NCBI GenBank assembly: GCA_032718475.1
Contig: JAUCBJ010007731.1
Span: forward strand, 1-52,655
Direction: 5' to 3'
Origin: Nemertoderma westbladi
Lineage: Eukaryota > Xenacoelomorpha > Nemertodermatida > Nemertodermatidae
DNA: 52,655 nucleotides
Part shown: in pieces, positions 39,301-50,890 of the stretch
Layout: each line of letters opens with the position of its first letter
How positions within the stretch are numbered: position 1 is the first letter of the stretch
Notes under the pieces: model-generated
Databases searched by the model: none
What the model was told of the DNA's origin: nothing
Seen by the model: the letters and a program-made list of their open reading frames with translations, nothing else
Made by a program: the position numbers and the translations under genes

Positions 39301-40675
39301 TTTACTATCTAACTTTACTTTACTAACCTTTACTATCTAACTTTACTTTACTAACCTTTACTATCTAACTTTACTTTACTAACCTTTACTATCTAACTTT
39401 ACTTTACTAACCTTTACTATCTAACTTTACTTACTTACTAACCTTTACTATCTAACTTTACTTTACTAACCTTTACTATCTAACTTTACTTTACTAACCT
39501 TTACTATCTAACTTTACTTTACTAACCTTTACTATCTAACTTTACTTTACTAACCTTTACTATCTAACTTTACTTTACTAACCTTTACTATCTAACTTTA
39601 CTTTACTAACCTTTACTATCTAACTTTACTTTACTAACCTTTACTATCTAACTTTACTTTACTAACCTTTACTATCTAACTTTACTTTACTAACCTTTAC
39701 TATCTAACTTTACTTTACTAACCTTTACTATCTAACTTTACTTTACTAACCTTTACTATCTAACTTTACTTTACTAACCTTTACTATCTAACTTTACTTT
39801 ACTAACCTTTACTATCTAACTTTACTTTACTAACCTTTACTATCTAACTTTACTTTACTAACCTTTACTATCTAACTTTACTTTACTAACCTTTACTATC
39901 TAACTTTACTTTACTAACCTTTACTATCTAACTTTACTTTACTAACCTTTACTATCTAACTTTACTTTACTAACCTTTACTATCTAACTTTACTTTACTA
40001 ACCTTTACTATCTAACTTTACTTTACTAACCTTTACTATCTAACTTTACTTTACTTACTAACCTTTACTATCTAACTTTACTTTACTAACCTTTACTATC
40101 TAACTTTACTTTACTAACCTTTACTATCTAACTTTACTTTACTAACCTTTACTAACTAACTTTACTTTACTAACCTTTACTATCTAACTTTACTTTACTA
40201 ACCTTTACTATCTAACTTTACTTTACTAACCTTTACTATCTAACTTTACTTTACTAACCTTTACTATCTAACTTTACTTTACTAACCTTTACTATCTAAC
40301 TTTACTTTACTAACCTTTACTATCTAACTTTACTTTACTAACCTTTACTATCTAACTTTACTTTACTAACCTTTACTATCTAACTTTACTTTACTAACCT
40401 TTACTATCTAACTTTACTTTACTAACCTTTACTATCTAACTTTACTTTACTAACCTTTACTATCTAACTTTACTTTACTAACCTTTACTATCTAACTTTA
40501 CTTTACTAACCTTTACTATCTAACTTTACTTTACTAACCTTTACTATCTAACTTTACTTACTAACCTTTACTATCTAACTTTACTTTACTAACCTTTACT
40601 AACTAACTTTACTTTACTAACCTTTACTATCTAACTTTACTTTACTAACCTTTACTAACTAACTTTACTTTACTA
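36343..40675 (+). repeat. 28-bp satellite without G on the + strand (ABCC intron 2)
   Basis: About 155 head-to-tail copies of a 28-bp unit made of CTTTACTATCTAAC and TTTACTTTACTAAC. By eye the whole 4.3 kb lacks G on the + strand, so it has no AG or GT dinucleotide. Two unit types differ at one position (CTATCTAAC or CTAACTAAC). In the first ~450 bp they alternate T-T-T-A, making a 112-bp higher-order repeat present four times. A few units have small indels (near 38940, 39005, 39430, 40055, 40555). Every unit contains TACTAAC, identical to the consensus intron branch-point sequence. Confidence 0.95.
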
Positions 40676-41178
40676 CATTGCTGTATTAATAACATATTGT
40701 GTTTCGCTTTGCTTTTTATTTTTGCTGTGTTTGTTGACATTATCATTTGAATTTCATTTCTAAGATATTGAACAAATTTTTTTTTATAAAATAAAGTTAT
40801 ATTTTAGACTTTAACAGTCCAACTCTTTTGAAAATAGACCAAACCGGGACAATTACTAAAATATTATTATATGTTACGTCAGAAAATAGGCAAGAAATGT
40901 CTGATTAAGATATGTATTAAAAAATAATATAATAAAATGTAGATTCTTAGTATAAATAATCCACATGAATTAACGATTTTTGATACCGTCATTAATTTCC
41001 TGTAAATTTGGAAGAAAAAAACCAGCATTTTGTGTTGCACGACACCAACCCGGCCTTCTAGGGATCAACACCGTTAAGTTATCTAACATTATTATGAAAC
41101 GAAATATTTGCCGTAACATATTGTGTGAGGCGTTTCTGATTCAGCGCTTAATAAATTGACAATATTAATGTTTAACAG
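40676..41178. other. End of ABCC intron 2, no gene
   Basis: 500 bp of AT-rich sequence between the satellite and exon 3. No exon or RNA gene is recognised. It ends in the acceptor aatgtttaacag at 41178. Confidence 0.5.
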
Positions 41179-41295
41179 ATAATCTGCGTTCTCCAAGTTG
41201 TCAGCTCTTTCGTTGATATCTTCTGGTGCTACCACTACATATCCAGTGTTCCAACGGTATACCTCGTTACAAATACAGTTTGGATCGTTACTGGG
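41179..41295 (+). CDS. ABCC1-like: ABCC transporter, exon 3 (TMD0 helices 2-3)
   Basis: 117 bp, 39 codons, phase 0 at both ends, acceptor ...tttaacag and donor GTTAGA at 41296. It encodes IICVLQVVSSFVDIFWCYHY followed by a second hydrophobic stretch ending VWIVTG. This matches the MRP TMD0 section containing the second helix (pattern LLxxVxxxDLFYxF) and the start of the third. The exon is missed by ORF length but fits exactly between exons 2 and 4 in phase and in homology. Confidence 0.82.
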
Positions 41296-41624
41296 GTTAG
41301 ATATTATTAATATTTATTGCTACACAGGGATTTATATGAATGCGAGAAGTATATAAAGGGCGGCCATAGGATAATCCTGATTGATTTACCAAAAGTTGCA
41401 TCTAATATGCAATAGAGATTGTGTATCTTGATATTGCTGGTGACTCATTAATTCTCTTTAACTACCCACCTTTACAGTATAGACACTAGTAGGTTTAGGG
41501 TAACACATACTTACTGTTCAGTTTACAAGCCTTTACCTAATTATATTTAATTGATAAAAGAAGGAGAAACACAATATATATCCAATAAACTACTTTATAT
41601 TCCGGTACTATTATTCTGTTCTAG
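41296..41624 (+). other. ABCC intron 3
   Basis: 329 bp, GTTAGA donor and acceptor ttattctgttctag. It contains a TATATAAAGGG box-like sequence at 41350, which I do not take as a promoter because it lies inside this intron. Confidence 0.7.
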
Positions 41625-41734
41625 ATTTCTTTGTTTATATGGATTTATTATCTAAACCGTCTCGGTTCTACAACCTCAGACTATCTAACCATCATTTGGC
41701 TCCTTTTTGTGGTCGCCGGCGCTTTTCGTTTAAG
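41625..41734 (+). CDS. ABCC1-like: ABCC transporter, exon 4 (TMD0 helix 4)
   Basis: 110 bp, starting in phase 0 and ending in phase 2 at a strong GTAAGT donor (41735). It encodes ISLFIWIYYLNRLGS, a short polar loop, then the hydrophobic stretch YLTIIWLLFVVAGAFRL. That corresponds to the MRP TMD0 part LxxLERxxGxxSS followed by a membrane helix. Its trailing AG completes a codon with the first base of exon 5. An ATG at 41639 opens another frame that is a shadow. Confidence 0.87.
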
Positions 41735-44700
41735 GTAAGTAATTCTTTTATTTACCCAACTTTACTAATTGTACCGAAATTACATCGGTCAGTTAGTAGG
41801 AATGTGCCGGAATCGGGATTAACTGGGATTTGGGGAGCATACAACAAAGTGAGAGTTAATTTAGTAAAAAATATAATCAACATTGTTGAACGGTGTATGG
41901 GGCGAGCCACTAAGTTGGCGGAGCCTTGGCGAACTGACCCTGTTGGAGTATGTCAATAATGGCAAATAGTTGTTGACGTAACCATTTCATTAACGTAACA
42001 TTCAAATAACTTTGTTAGATTTAAAGCTGTAGAATTGAAAATTTGTAGGCATAAATATGTCCAAAACTTGACATTATTTAGTGACTTTTGACACCAACAG
42101 TTCAACAGTCTCCTGCTAGATGGCTACATGTCTAAGCATTAAATGCCCTCCCATTTCTTTGCTTTTATCCGTTAAAGCTGAAACTTGGCAGAATTGTACT
42201 AGACCATTAGCTGTGTCATTTAAAATTTTTCAGTGGTCTTAAATATCGACTGCAGTTTTCCAGACTGCCTCTAGGTGTAAAGTGATCAAGGGAAATCTGC
42301 TTAGATTTTGCTTATATTTCTCTCGAGTTGACACTTACATAAGTTTTTGTCACGTGCTGCGCGAAGGACCCACTTCAGGTATAATATGGTTAAGGTTAAG
42401 TTACAACAAATTATAGATATTGATACCAGCGCAAGCAACCCTCAGCGCCTAGCCTTTTCTGCAAGCTGGCTCCCAAATTGCAGACAATTAGACAATTTGT
42501 CAACAACAAACAACCCCTCCGCCCTGGTAGCCAATGAGAGAACCTGGAGCTTTCGGGTATTTGTAGTAATTACAGGTAGGTAGGTTAATGCCATGTAGTA
42601 TTATATAGTTGGACCAAAATGGGATGGTGGGGAGTCATATCAGTGTGTAGACTGTAGACGTGTGTATCCCATTATAAGTATCAATCTGTATCCAATAATA
42701 TTGATCACTGGGGTCATCACTATTATTATTAATTAATTGTGAACAAGACATGTCTGGGGGGGGGGGGGGGCAGTGGGACTTGTCTGGGGGGGCAGTGCCC
42801 CCAAAGCCCCCCCGCACGATACGGGCCTGAGATCAAGCCCAGGTCCCCAGCCCAATTAGTTACCTGCATTCTACACAGCTCCGTAAAGACCTAACCCTAT
42901 CTCCTTATCAACATCAATTCGGTCGGGTCGGGAGTTAAGCCAATTGCTCCCGTCACAGAAGTGCCTTATAGGTACATTGTAGGTTTCTTATTATTTACAG
43001 TGCATAAGAGATTATATACTAATAATAATTAAATACTACTATACTGTATTTACTAGTATATCATCTGTATATTTAAATCACCGAACTTTAAATCTATCGA
43101 TAGCTGCGCTACCCGAAGGTAATTAAATCATCCAGTTATTTTTTAACTGGTACTCATTTTATCGACCCCAGTGGCTGAGAGGCTGAGTGGAACCTGGCGG
43201 GGCTGAACCTACAACCAATAGATTGCAGGCCCGGCGGTCAACCAACGGCCCCGCCGTCCGACAATACTTCTTACTATAATACTTCTTAAATTACTGTAAA
43301 TATTTAACTATTAGGCATACTTTTGAAAATGTAGCACTTTTCACACCAACTTCAGCGAGACTGTTATAATAGAACGAGAATCTTAACGGTATAAGTGCTG
43401 CTTACTCTTGCACTCTTCTACTTACTACTCTTCTAATTGCAAGCTCTATATTCAAAAACAAAGGGGCAGTAATTGTAATTCATTTAACTATTGTTAGTAC
43501 CTATACTATACTATTCATTTTTTGACTTATTATAGTTACTAGTTGGTCTGTATAGAAAACATATAATATAGTCAACTACAAGTATAATAAAAAGATAACC
43601 GTCTGTATCAGTTAATCAGCATAATATAGTAGCTATGGGGCGAGCCATATATTACAATAGCACTGCTATTATGCGGATACACCATAGTTAGTATAGATTT
43701 TAGTTTAATTAAGTTTATAGTGCATTACTCGCTGCAATGTATATTGGGTATAATGACATTGGCCACGCTCTGGATTTGCGTTTCAGATTCGTTCATTAGA
43801 ATGGATAAATTCTCCATTCTTTTTCAGAATGGAGAAAATCAAATTATTGCAAATAATCGTTTTCACGTGATGTTTCTGTATTTGTAGGGAATAAAAAACC
43901 ATAGTATGATTTTTTTTATGTTTCCCCCTTCGGAGAATTCTCAAATAGCTGTTTCCCCTCCGAGGTTTATAACAACCGAGGTGCAAAAAGTTTTTTCCAT
44001 AAAAAATAATACTCCGAACCAATGACAATTTTTTTCTCGAACTTTGAAATTGTATCTAAAAAAAAAACTGTATGTATAATAGTGCTTAAATTTAAACGAC
44101 TAGACTTTAGTCGTCCCATACCTAGTCAATTTGTTTTAGTAAACTTTTCAATTGGAAGTTAAAACTCTGTGTAACGTTTAACATTTAAAAATAAAGTTTT
44201 AATCCAAAAATAATACTGTCAGTGATGTTTTTTATAATGCATAAAGGAATAGTTTCATGATAAAAAACCGAAAATTCCAGCATTCCGGCGCCGGAATCTC
44301 TGTCATTTCGACCGGAATCGACCCAATACCCGCCAGAACGGGTTTCCAGTACATCCATTAGGTGAGCTTAGCGACGTATAAAGGTGGAAATGTGACAAAA
44401 TCGCCAAAGATTGTTATCTATATTTATTTAACACTTTTGATTTCTTGTTTATTCATCAGTAGCTTTTGTTAACAATTAGCATATCCGTGACTTATTATAG
44501 TGGAGTGGCGAATTAAAGTGTGAGTATCTGTCTGACTATATTTAACACTTTCAATTTCATGTTTCTTTCCTTAGCAACATGGATTTTACATATCAACAAG
44601 GAAGGTCATTATTTGGTGAGATTTTTCCAAAATTTTGTGAAAACAAACTTTAGTCAAATAACAATATTAAAACTTTGACCAAAACATATAATATATTATG

Positions 44701-44845
44701 TTTCAATAATTACTGTTATTCAGTAATACATACCCATGTTATCCTTGTTATCGTTCAATGTTGGCAGGGTGACACTGGGTTTAATCCAGTGTATTATACC
44801 TTATAACATGCCGGTGATTGGTGTCTTGTGGCTCCCTTTTATTAG
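41735..44845 (+). other. ABCC intron 4
   Basis: 3.1 kb, GTAAGT donor and acceptor gctcccttttattag. Contents: a GC-richer stretch at 42344-42575 with a spurious open frame; a 15-base G run (42756-42770) inside a probable hAT-type transposon end; a 60-bp GC-rich inverted-repeat-bounded segment (43196-43255). A perfect 11-bp hairpin lies at 43810-43836 (TTCTCCATTCT, 5-nt loop). Short exon-like sequences near 44575-44615 are not needed, because exons 4 and 5 join directly in phase. Confidence 0.6.
42740..42829 (-). mobile_element. Probable hAT-type transposon end (terminal fragment)
   Basis: Read on the - strand the segment begins CAGGCCCGTATCGTGCGGGG, followed by G- and C-runs (CACTGCCCCCC). 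This is the terminal style of many hAT-derived non-autonomous elements in animals (CAGG... start with GGGGG/CAGTG/CCCCC runs). A neighbouring 8-bp sequence AGATCAAG (42830-42837) could be a target duplication, but I did not find the opposite end or the partner duplication. Confidence 0.35.
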
Positions 44846-45214
44846 ATGGCTGATACGCGAACAGTTGTATGAGACGGTAGTTTCCCTACATCCCCCTCGT
44901 CTCGTCTGCTACGCCGTGCACTACCTCGGTTGTCTCATCCAACTGGTTCTCTCACTCCTCGTCTACCGACCTCGCGTCGACTCCGGATGGACTCCCGTTC
45001 ACGCTCCCACAACCTCCTCGGATCGCCTCCCATCCGTGGTCCCCCAGACCCGCTCCCTTCCATCGCGTCTCTCCTTCTGGTGGCTCAACTCGCTACTTCT
45101 CCTCGGCTACCGACGTCAGCTCGTCCGAGAAGATCTCCCTTCAGCTCCCCACGAGGAACGATGTTACTCGCAGACCAAACAGTTTATGGCCAATCTAAAG
45201 AAGGAGTTCAACAG
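44846..45214 (+). CDS. ABCC1-like: ABCC transporter, exon 5 (TMD0 end and L0 linker)
   Basis: 369 bp, starting with one base that completes the split codon of exon 4 and ending AACAG before the donor GTGAGC (45215). It encodes WLIREQLYETVV, the last TMD0 helix (VHYLGCLIQLVLSLLVY), a variable loop, then RLSFWWLNSLLLLGYRRQL and a Lys-rich end (MANLKKEFN). The FWW...GYRRxL stretch is a hallmark of the MRP L0 linker entering the first ABC membrane domain. This is the strongest ABCC evidence. GC content is well above the flanks. The rest of the transporter (both membrane domains and both ATPase domains) must lie right of the window. Confidence 0.9.
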
Positions 45215-45296
45215 GTGAGCCTTAACAATATCTAGAATCAACATACAATATTGACCGAATCGTACTGACCGAAATGTTTGGCTGTATAAGTTTAGC

Positions 45297-48200
45297 CAAA
45301 ATCCACGCACTCATGCACAAAAATCCATGAAGTCCTTCACAAAAATCCATGCACTCGTACACAAAAATCCATGCAGTCATGCACAAAATTCCATTAAGTC
45401 CTGCGCAAAAATCCACGCAGTCATGTATAAAAAACGGTGAACTCCTGCACAAAAATCAATGCCCTCATTCACAAAAATCCACGCAGTCATGCACAAAAAT
45501 CGGTGAACTCTTGTACAAAAATCAAAGCACTCATGCACAAAAATCAATGCTGTCATGCACAAAAATTCATGAAGTCCTGCACAAAAATCCACCAAGTCAT
45601 GCACAAAAATCTACACAGTCGTGCACAAAAATCAATGAAGACCTGTACAAAAATCCACGCATTCATGCACAAAAATCCACGCAGTCATGCACAAAAATCG
45701 GTGAACTCCTGCACAAAAATCAAAGCACTCATGCACAAAAATCCACACATTCATGCACAAAAATCCACGCAGTCATGCATAAAAAACGGTGAACTCCTGC
45801 ACAAAAATCAATGCACCCATTCACAAAAATCCACGCAGTCATGCACAAAATTCGGTGAACTCTTGCACAAAAATCAAAGCACTCATGCACAAAAATCAAT
45901 GCAGTCTTGCACAAAAATTCATGAAGTCCTGCACAAAAATCCACGCAGTCATGTATAAAAAACGGTGAACTCCTGCACAAAAATCAATGCCCTCATTCAC
46001 AAAAATCCACGCAGTCATGCACAAAAATCGGTGAACTCTTGTACAAAAATCAAAGCACTCATGCACAATAATCAATGCTGTCATGCACAAATATTCATGA
46101 AGTCCTGCACAAAAATCCACCAAGTCATGCACAAAAATCCACACAGTCGTGCACAAAAATCAATGAAGACCTGTACAAAAATCCACGCATTCATGCACAA
46201 AAATCCACGCTGTCATGCACAAAAATCGGTGAACTCCTGCACAAAAATCAAAGCACTCATGCACAAAAATCCACACATTCATGCACAAAAATCCACGCAG
46301 TCATGCATAAAAAACGGTGAACTCCTGCACAAAAATCAATGCACCCATTCACAAAAATCCACGCAGTCATGCACAAAATTCGGTGAACTCTTGCACAAAA
46401 ATCAAAGCACTCATGCACAAAAATCAATGCAGTCATGCACAAAAATTCATGAAGTCCTGCACAAAAATCCACCAAGTCATGCACAAAATTCCACACTATC
46501 ATGCACAAAAATCAATGAAGACCTGTACAAAAATCCACGCTTTCATGCACAAAAATCCACGCAGTCATACACAATAATCGGTGAACTCCTGCACAAAAAT
46601 CAAAGCACTCATGCACAAAAATCCACGCATTCATGCACAAAAATCCACGCAGTCATGCATAAAAAACGGTGAACTCCTGCACAAAAATCAATGCAGTCAT
46701 TCACAAAAATCCACAGTCATGCACAAAAATCGGTGAACTCTTGCACAAAATTCAAAGCACTCATGCACAAAAATCCATGAAGTCCTGCACAAAAATCCAC
46801 CAAGTCATGCACAAAAATCCACACAGTCGTGCACAAAAATCAATGAAGACCTGTACAAAAATCCACGCATTCATGCACAAAAATCCACGCAGTCATGCAC
46901 AAAAATCGGTGAACTCCTGCACAAAAATCAAAGCACTCATGCACAAAAATCCACACATTCATGCACAAAAATCCACGCAGTCATGCATAAAAAACGGTGA
47001 ACTCCTGCACAAAAATCAATGCACCCATTCACAAAAATCCACGCAGTCATGCACAAAATTCGGTGAACTCTTGCACAAAAATCAAAGCACTCATGCACAA
47101 AAATCAATGCAGTCATGCACAAAAATTCATGAAGTCCTGCACAAAAATCCACCAAGTCATGCACAAAAATCCACATTATCATGCACAAAAATCAATGAAG
47201 ACCTGTACAAAAATCCACGCTTTCATGCACAAAACTCCACGCAGTCATACACACTAATCGGTGAACTCCTGCACAAATATCAAAGCACTCATGCACAAAA
47301 ATCCACGCATTCATGCACAAAAATCCACGCAGTCATGCACAAAAATCCACGCAGTCATGCATAAAAAACGGTGAACTCCTGCACAAAAATCAATGCACTC
47401 ATTCACAAAAATCCACGCAGTCATGCACAAAAATCGGTGAACTCTTGCACAAAAATCAAAGCACTCATGCACAAAAATCAATGCAGTCATGCACAAAAAT
47501 TCATGAAGTCCTGCACAAAGACCTGCCAAGTCATGCACAAAAATCCACACTATCACGCACAAAAATCAATGAAGACCTGTACAAAAATCCACGCGTTCAT
47601 GCACAAAAATCCACGTAGTCATTCACAAAAATCGGTGAACTCTTGCACAAAAATCACAGCACTCATGCACAAAAATCACTGCAGTCATGCACAAAAATTC
47701 ATGAAGTCCTGCACAAAAATCCACCAAGTCATGCACATAAATCCACACAGTCATGCACAAAAATCAATGCCCTCGTGCACAAAAATCCACGTATAGTCAT
47801 TAGTCATTCACAAAAATCGGTGAACTCTTGCACAAAAATCAAAGCACTCATGCACAAAAATCACTGCAGTCATGCACAAAAATTCATGAAGTCCTGCACA
47901 AAAATCCACCAAGTCATGCACAAAAATCCACACAGTCATGCACAAAAATCAATGAAGACCTGTACAACAATCCACGCATTCATGCACAAAAATCCACGCA
48001 GTCATGCATAAAAAATGGTGAACTCCTGCACAAAAATCAATGCACTCATTCACAAAAATCCACACAGTCATGCACAAAAATCAATGAAGACCTGTACAAA
48101 TATCCACGCATTCATGCACAAAATTCAATGCACTCATGCACAAAAATCCATGAAGTACTGCACAAAAATCCACGCAGTCATGCACAAAAATCCACACAGT

Positions 48201-49370
48201 CATGCACAAAAATCAATGAAGACCTGTACAAATATCCACGCTTTCATGCACAAAATTCAATGCACTCATGCACAAAAATCCATGAAGACCTGTACAAAAA
48301 TCCACGCAGTCATGCACAAAAATCCACGCAGTCATGCATAAAAATCGGTGAACTCCTGCACAAAATTCAATGCACTCATGCACAAAGCACTCATGCACAA
48401 AAATCCACGCAGTCATGCACAAAAATCCACACACTCATGCACAAAAATCAATGCACTCATCCACAAAAATCCATGAAGTCATGCACAAAAATCCACGCAC
48501 TTATGCACAAAAATCAATGCACTCATGCACAAAAATCCATGAAGTCATGCATAAAAATCCACGCAATCATGCACAAAAATCCACGCAGTCATGCAGAAAT
48601 ATCCACACAGTCATGCACAAAAATACATGAAGTCCTGCACAAAAATCCACGCAGTCATGCACAAAAATCAATGCACTCATGCTCAAAAATCCATGAAGTC
48701 ATGCACAAAAATCCACGCAATCATGCACAAAAATCCACGCAGTCATGCAGAAATATCCACACATTCATGCACAAAAATCCACGCAGTCATGCATAAAAAA
48801 CGGTGAACTCCTGCACAAAAATCAATGCACTCATTCACAAAAATCCACGCAGTCATGCACAAAAATCGGTGAACTCTTGCACAAAAATCAAAGCACTCAT
48901 GCACAAAAATCAATGCACTCATCCACAAAAATCCATGAAGTCCTGCACAAAAATTCACGCAGTCATGCACAAAAATCAATGCACTCATGCACAAAAATCC
49001 ATGATGTCCTGCACAAAAATTCACGCAATCATGCACAAAAATCCACGCAGTCATGCAGAAATATCCACACAGTCATGCACAAAAATACATGAAGTCCTGC
49101 ACAAAAAACCACGCAGTCATGCACAAAAATCAATGCACTCATGCACAAAAATCCATGAAGTCATGCACAAAAATCCACGCAATCATGCACAAAAATCCAC
49201 GCAATCATGCAGAAATATCCACACAGTCATGCACAAAATACATGAAGTCCTGCACAAAAATCCACGCAGTCATGCACAGAAATCAATGCACTCATGCACA
49301 AAAATCCACGCAATCATGCACAAAAATCCATGAAGTGATGCACAAAAATCCATGCAGTCATGCACAAAAT
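45297..49370 (+). repeat. 22-bp satellite in ABCC intron 5
   Basis: About 185 imperfect units with consensus near CATGCACAAAAATCCACG plus CAGT. Variants differ in the second half (CCACGCAGTC, CAATGCACTC, CGGTGAACTC, CCATGAAGTC, CAAAGCACTC). CGGTGAACTCCTGC units recur at 45435, 45787, 45963, 46315 and 46667, spacings of 352 or 176 bp (16 or 8 units), so a higher-order repeat exists. The unit has no stop in any + frame and 22 is not a multiple of three. Every + frame therefore reads the same 22-residue cycle; the many long ORFs here come from this and are not genes. Confidence 0.95.
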
Positions 49371-49539
49371 CGAGTTATGTTGGTTGGTGTTATAAGCCAC
49401 GATTCTAATTAAACCAATTTAATCTCACAAATTATATTATATTTAATTTATATTTAATTTATATTTAAACGTCAAGCTACTAATAGTAAAAAACCGTACC
49501 GGTAGGTATGTACAACAAGTAAATAAAAATCGACTGGAG
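49371..49539. other. Short AT-rich spacer
   Basis: AT-rich sequence with ATTTAATTT repeats (about 49435-49465) between the satellite and the Penelope-like fragment. No gene seen. Confidence 0.4.
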
Positions 49540-49593
49540 ACCCAGACATGCATGTAATAGTGATCAGCTGACTGCAGACAGCTGATCGGTAGG

Positions 49594-49622
49594 TTTCGCC
49601 CCAATACAGCGGGCTTTCTCAG
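49594..49622 (-). ncRNA. Degenerate hammerhead-like core in the Penelope 3' region
   Basis: On the - strand the order is CTGAGAA, stem GCCC, loop, stem GGGC, GAAAC. Hammerhead ribozymes, which are known from Penelope-like elements, have CTGANGA, stem II, GAAA. Here one core base differs, and no clear stem I partner is visible, so this is likely a non-functional remnant. A perfect 9-bp inverted repeat GATCAGCTG/CAGCTGATC lies next to it (49562-49587). Confidence 0.4.
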
Positions 49623-49707
49623 GATGCTCAAGCTAGCAGGACGACAGTAGAGTGAAGTTCCCAAAGGAGGAGAACAGGCAAAGTGTGATGGGGCTGATAC
49701 ATACTAA

Positions 49708-50888
49708 CTAACCACTGGGAAGCAGCACCACAAACTTACGCCAATCACGTTTCTGCTTGTTGATAACTGGCTGGCGCGTGCGAATATAGTACATTTCAAG
49801 CTTTTGCAGAACAGGCCGCAGTGGGTGCCTAGCAATAACTTTGAAATGTTTAAAAAGCTCGCGCCAGTCAGTCAGCCAACGTGTATTGGGCTCGCCGCGG
49901 TGCGTCATGATGTGGTTGTGCACAGTCTTGCCCTGCTCACTCCCGTTATTGGCTGTACCGTCCTGGTGTTGTCTAACGCGTTCAAACAGGTGTTGGATAG
50001 TGTGTCCAACATATTCCCCCTTACAAGAGGGACAGGAGAAAGAATAAACGACGTTAGAAACAAGGATATCAGGGACAGGATGTTTTAATGATGGGAGCGA
50101 CTGGCGCAGTTTGGAGGTTGTAAAAACAAACCGAACTGGCCGTGTGCAAGACGTGGGTATGAGACCACGCAACCTTCGAACAAAGAGGTCGGTTGCCCGG
50201 CCACGGTACTCAAACTTACAGATAATCGGCCTGGAACTGTCAGCCGGCACGTTGCCATCAAGGTCAATGACCTCACAGGGAACCACCGCTGGCACTTCGG
50301 TCCCTGTGTCACTGCCTGTGCGCCCCCTAGCGGCTTGTACCACTGTAAGCTCATGTAGGACCATCGCATCCGTATATTGGTTATTGTGAAGAATAGACTT
50401 CGCTTCCCCAATAGCAGTATTGAGTTGGGAACCATCCCCCACCCTTACTGACGTTAAATATACGATGGAACATACCACGAACCACACCGCGTTTGTATGA
50501 CTCAGGGGCGCACGCAGTAGCATTCAGGACGAGCCCAGTGTCTGTAGGCTTGCGGTACCACGCAGTTGAAAGTGCGTGACTCGTACGTGTCACAACCATA
50601 TCGAGAAAGGACAAGCGACCCTGTTCCTCCAACTCAAGGGTAAACTTGATATTCGGATTGAGGTCGTCGACCTTCCCTCAACTTTCTCAGTGGGGTCGTT
50701 ACTTCCAACACTGACTGACTGAACAAGTCATCGACGTACCTCGTACTGAGCTTGGTCCCCACAATGATCTGCTCGTCGAACTCCCTTAGTGGGGGGACGT
50801 TAGGGACTAACGTCCCACTAAGGGAGGCGGTGCAGCTCTCTGCTGATCTACTGTATGAGCAACATCCTGACACCCAGCCAATCAGCAA
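49708..50888 (-). pseudogene. Penelope-like RT end and GIY-YIG endonuclease, frameshifted
   Basis: Three consecutive - strand frames make up one broken gene. 50888-50634 holds the RT catalytic motif (STRYVDDLF). 50632-50381 holds the RT end typical of Penelope elements (LSFLDMVVTR, STAWYRKPTDT, KRGVVRGMFHR). From about 50440 to 49708 is the GIY-YIG domain. Numbering the last frame from 50523, Y160 (NVVYSFSC), the C164-x2-C167 insertion, YVG at 171-173, R182, H202-H208, E243 (KLEMYYIRTR) and N255 are in place. Together RT and GIY-YIG identify the family. At least two frameshifts (near 50633 and 50440) inactivate it. Confidence 0.87.
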
Positions 50889-50890
50889 GG

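Larger units (their letters stand above)
49540..50890 (-). mobile_element. 5'-truncated Penelope-like element
   Basis: Decayed Penelope-like retroelement on the - strand. It keeps the end of the reverse transcriptase, the GIY-YIG endonuclease and about 170 bp of 3' flanking sequence with a ribozyme-like motif and an inverted repeat. The first half of the RT is missing. The upstream neighbour is a BEL fragment in the same orientation. Confidence 0.85.

Noticed and set aside
36343-40675. Telomere-like array (CTAACC motifs)
   Set aside because: The period is 28 bp and the hexamer is not tandem; it lies inside a gene intron.
41350-41360. TATATAAAGGG, a promoter-like TATA box
   Set aside because: It lies inside ABCC intron 3, and the frame that seemed to follow (ATG 41639) is a shadow of exon 4.
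42344-42583. Open frame with a GTAGGT donor-like end, possible exon
   Set aside because: Exons 4 and 5 join directly in phase with ABCC homology, leaving no room for it; the product matches nothing I know.
43196-43255. tRNA-like segment on the - strand (GGCGGGG ... CCCCGCC ends, box B-like GGTTCAGCCCC)
   Set aside because: Only 60 nt, too short for a tRNA, and no proper D or anticodon arm; at best a SINE fragment.
44575-44615. Mini-exon-like sequence (acceptor ttccttag, MDFTYQQGRSLF, donor gtgaga)
   Set aside because: Not required by the ABCC model, and it would disrupt the conserved join of exons 4 and 5.
45349-49333. Dozens of Cys/His/Lys-rich ORFs on both strands
   Set aside because: All are readings of the 22-bp satellite.
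36343-49370. CRISPR array
   Set aside because: Units are contiguous without unique spacers, and the context is an animal genome.
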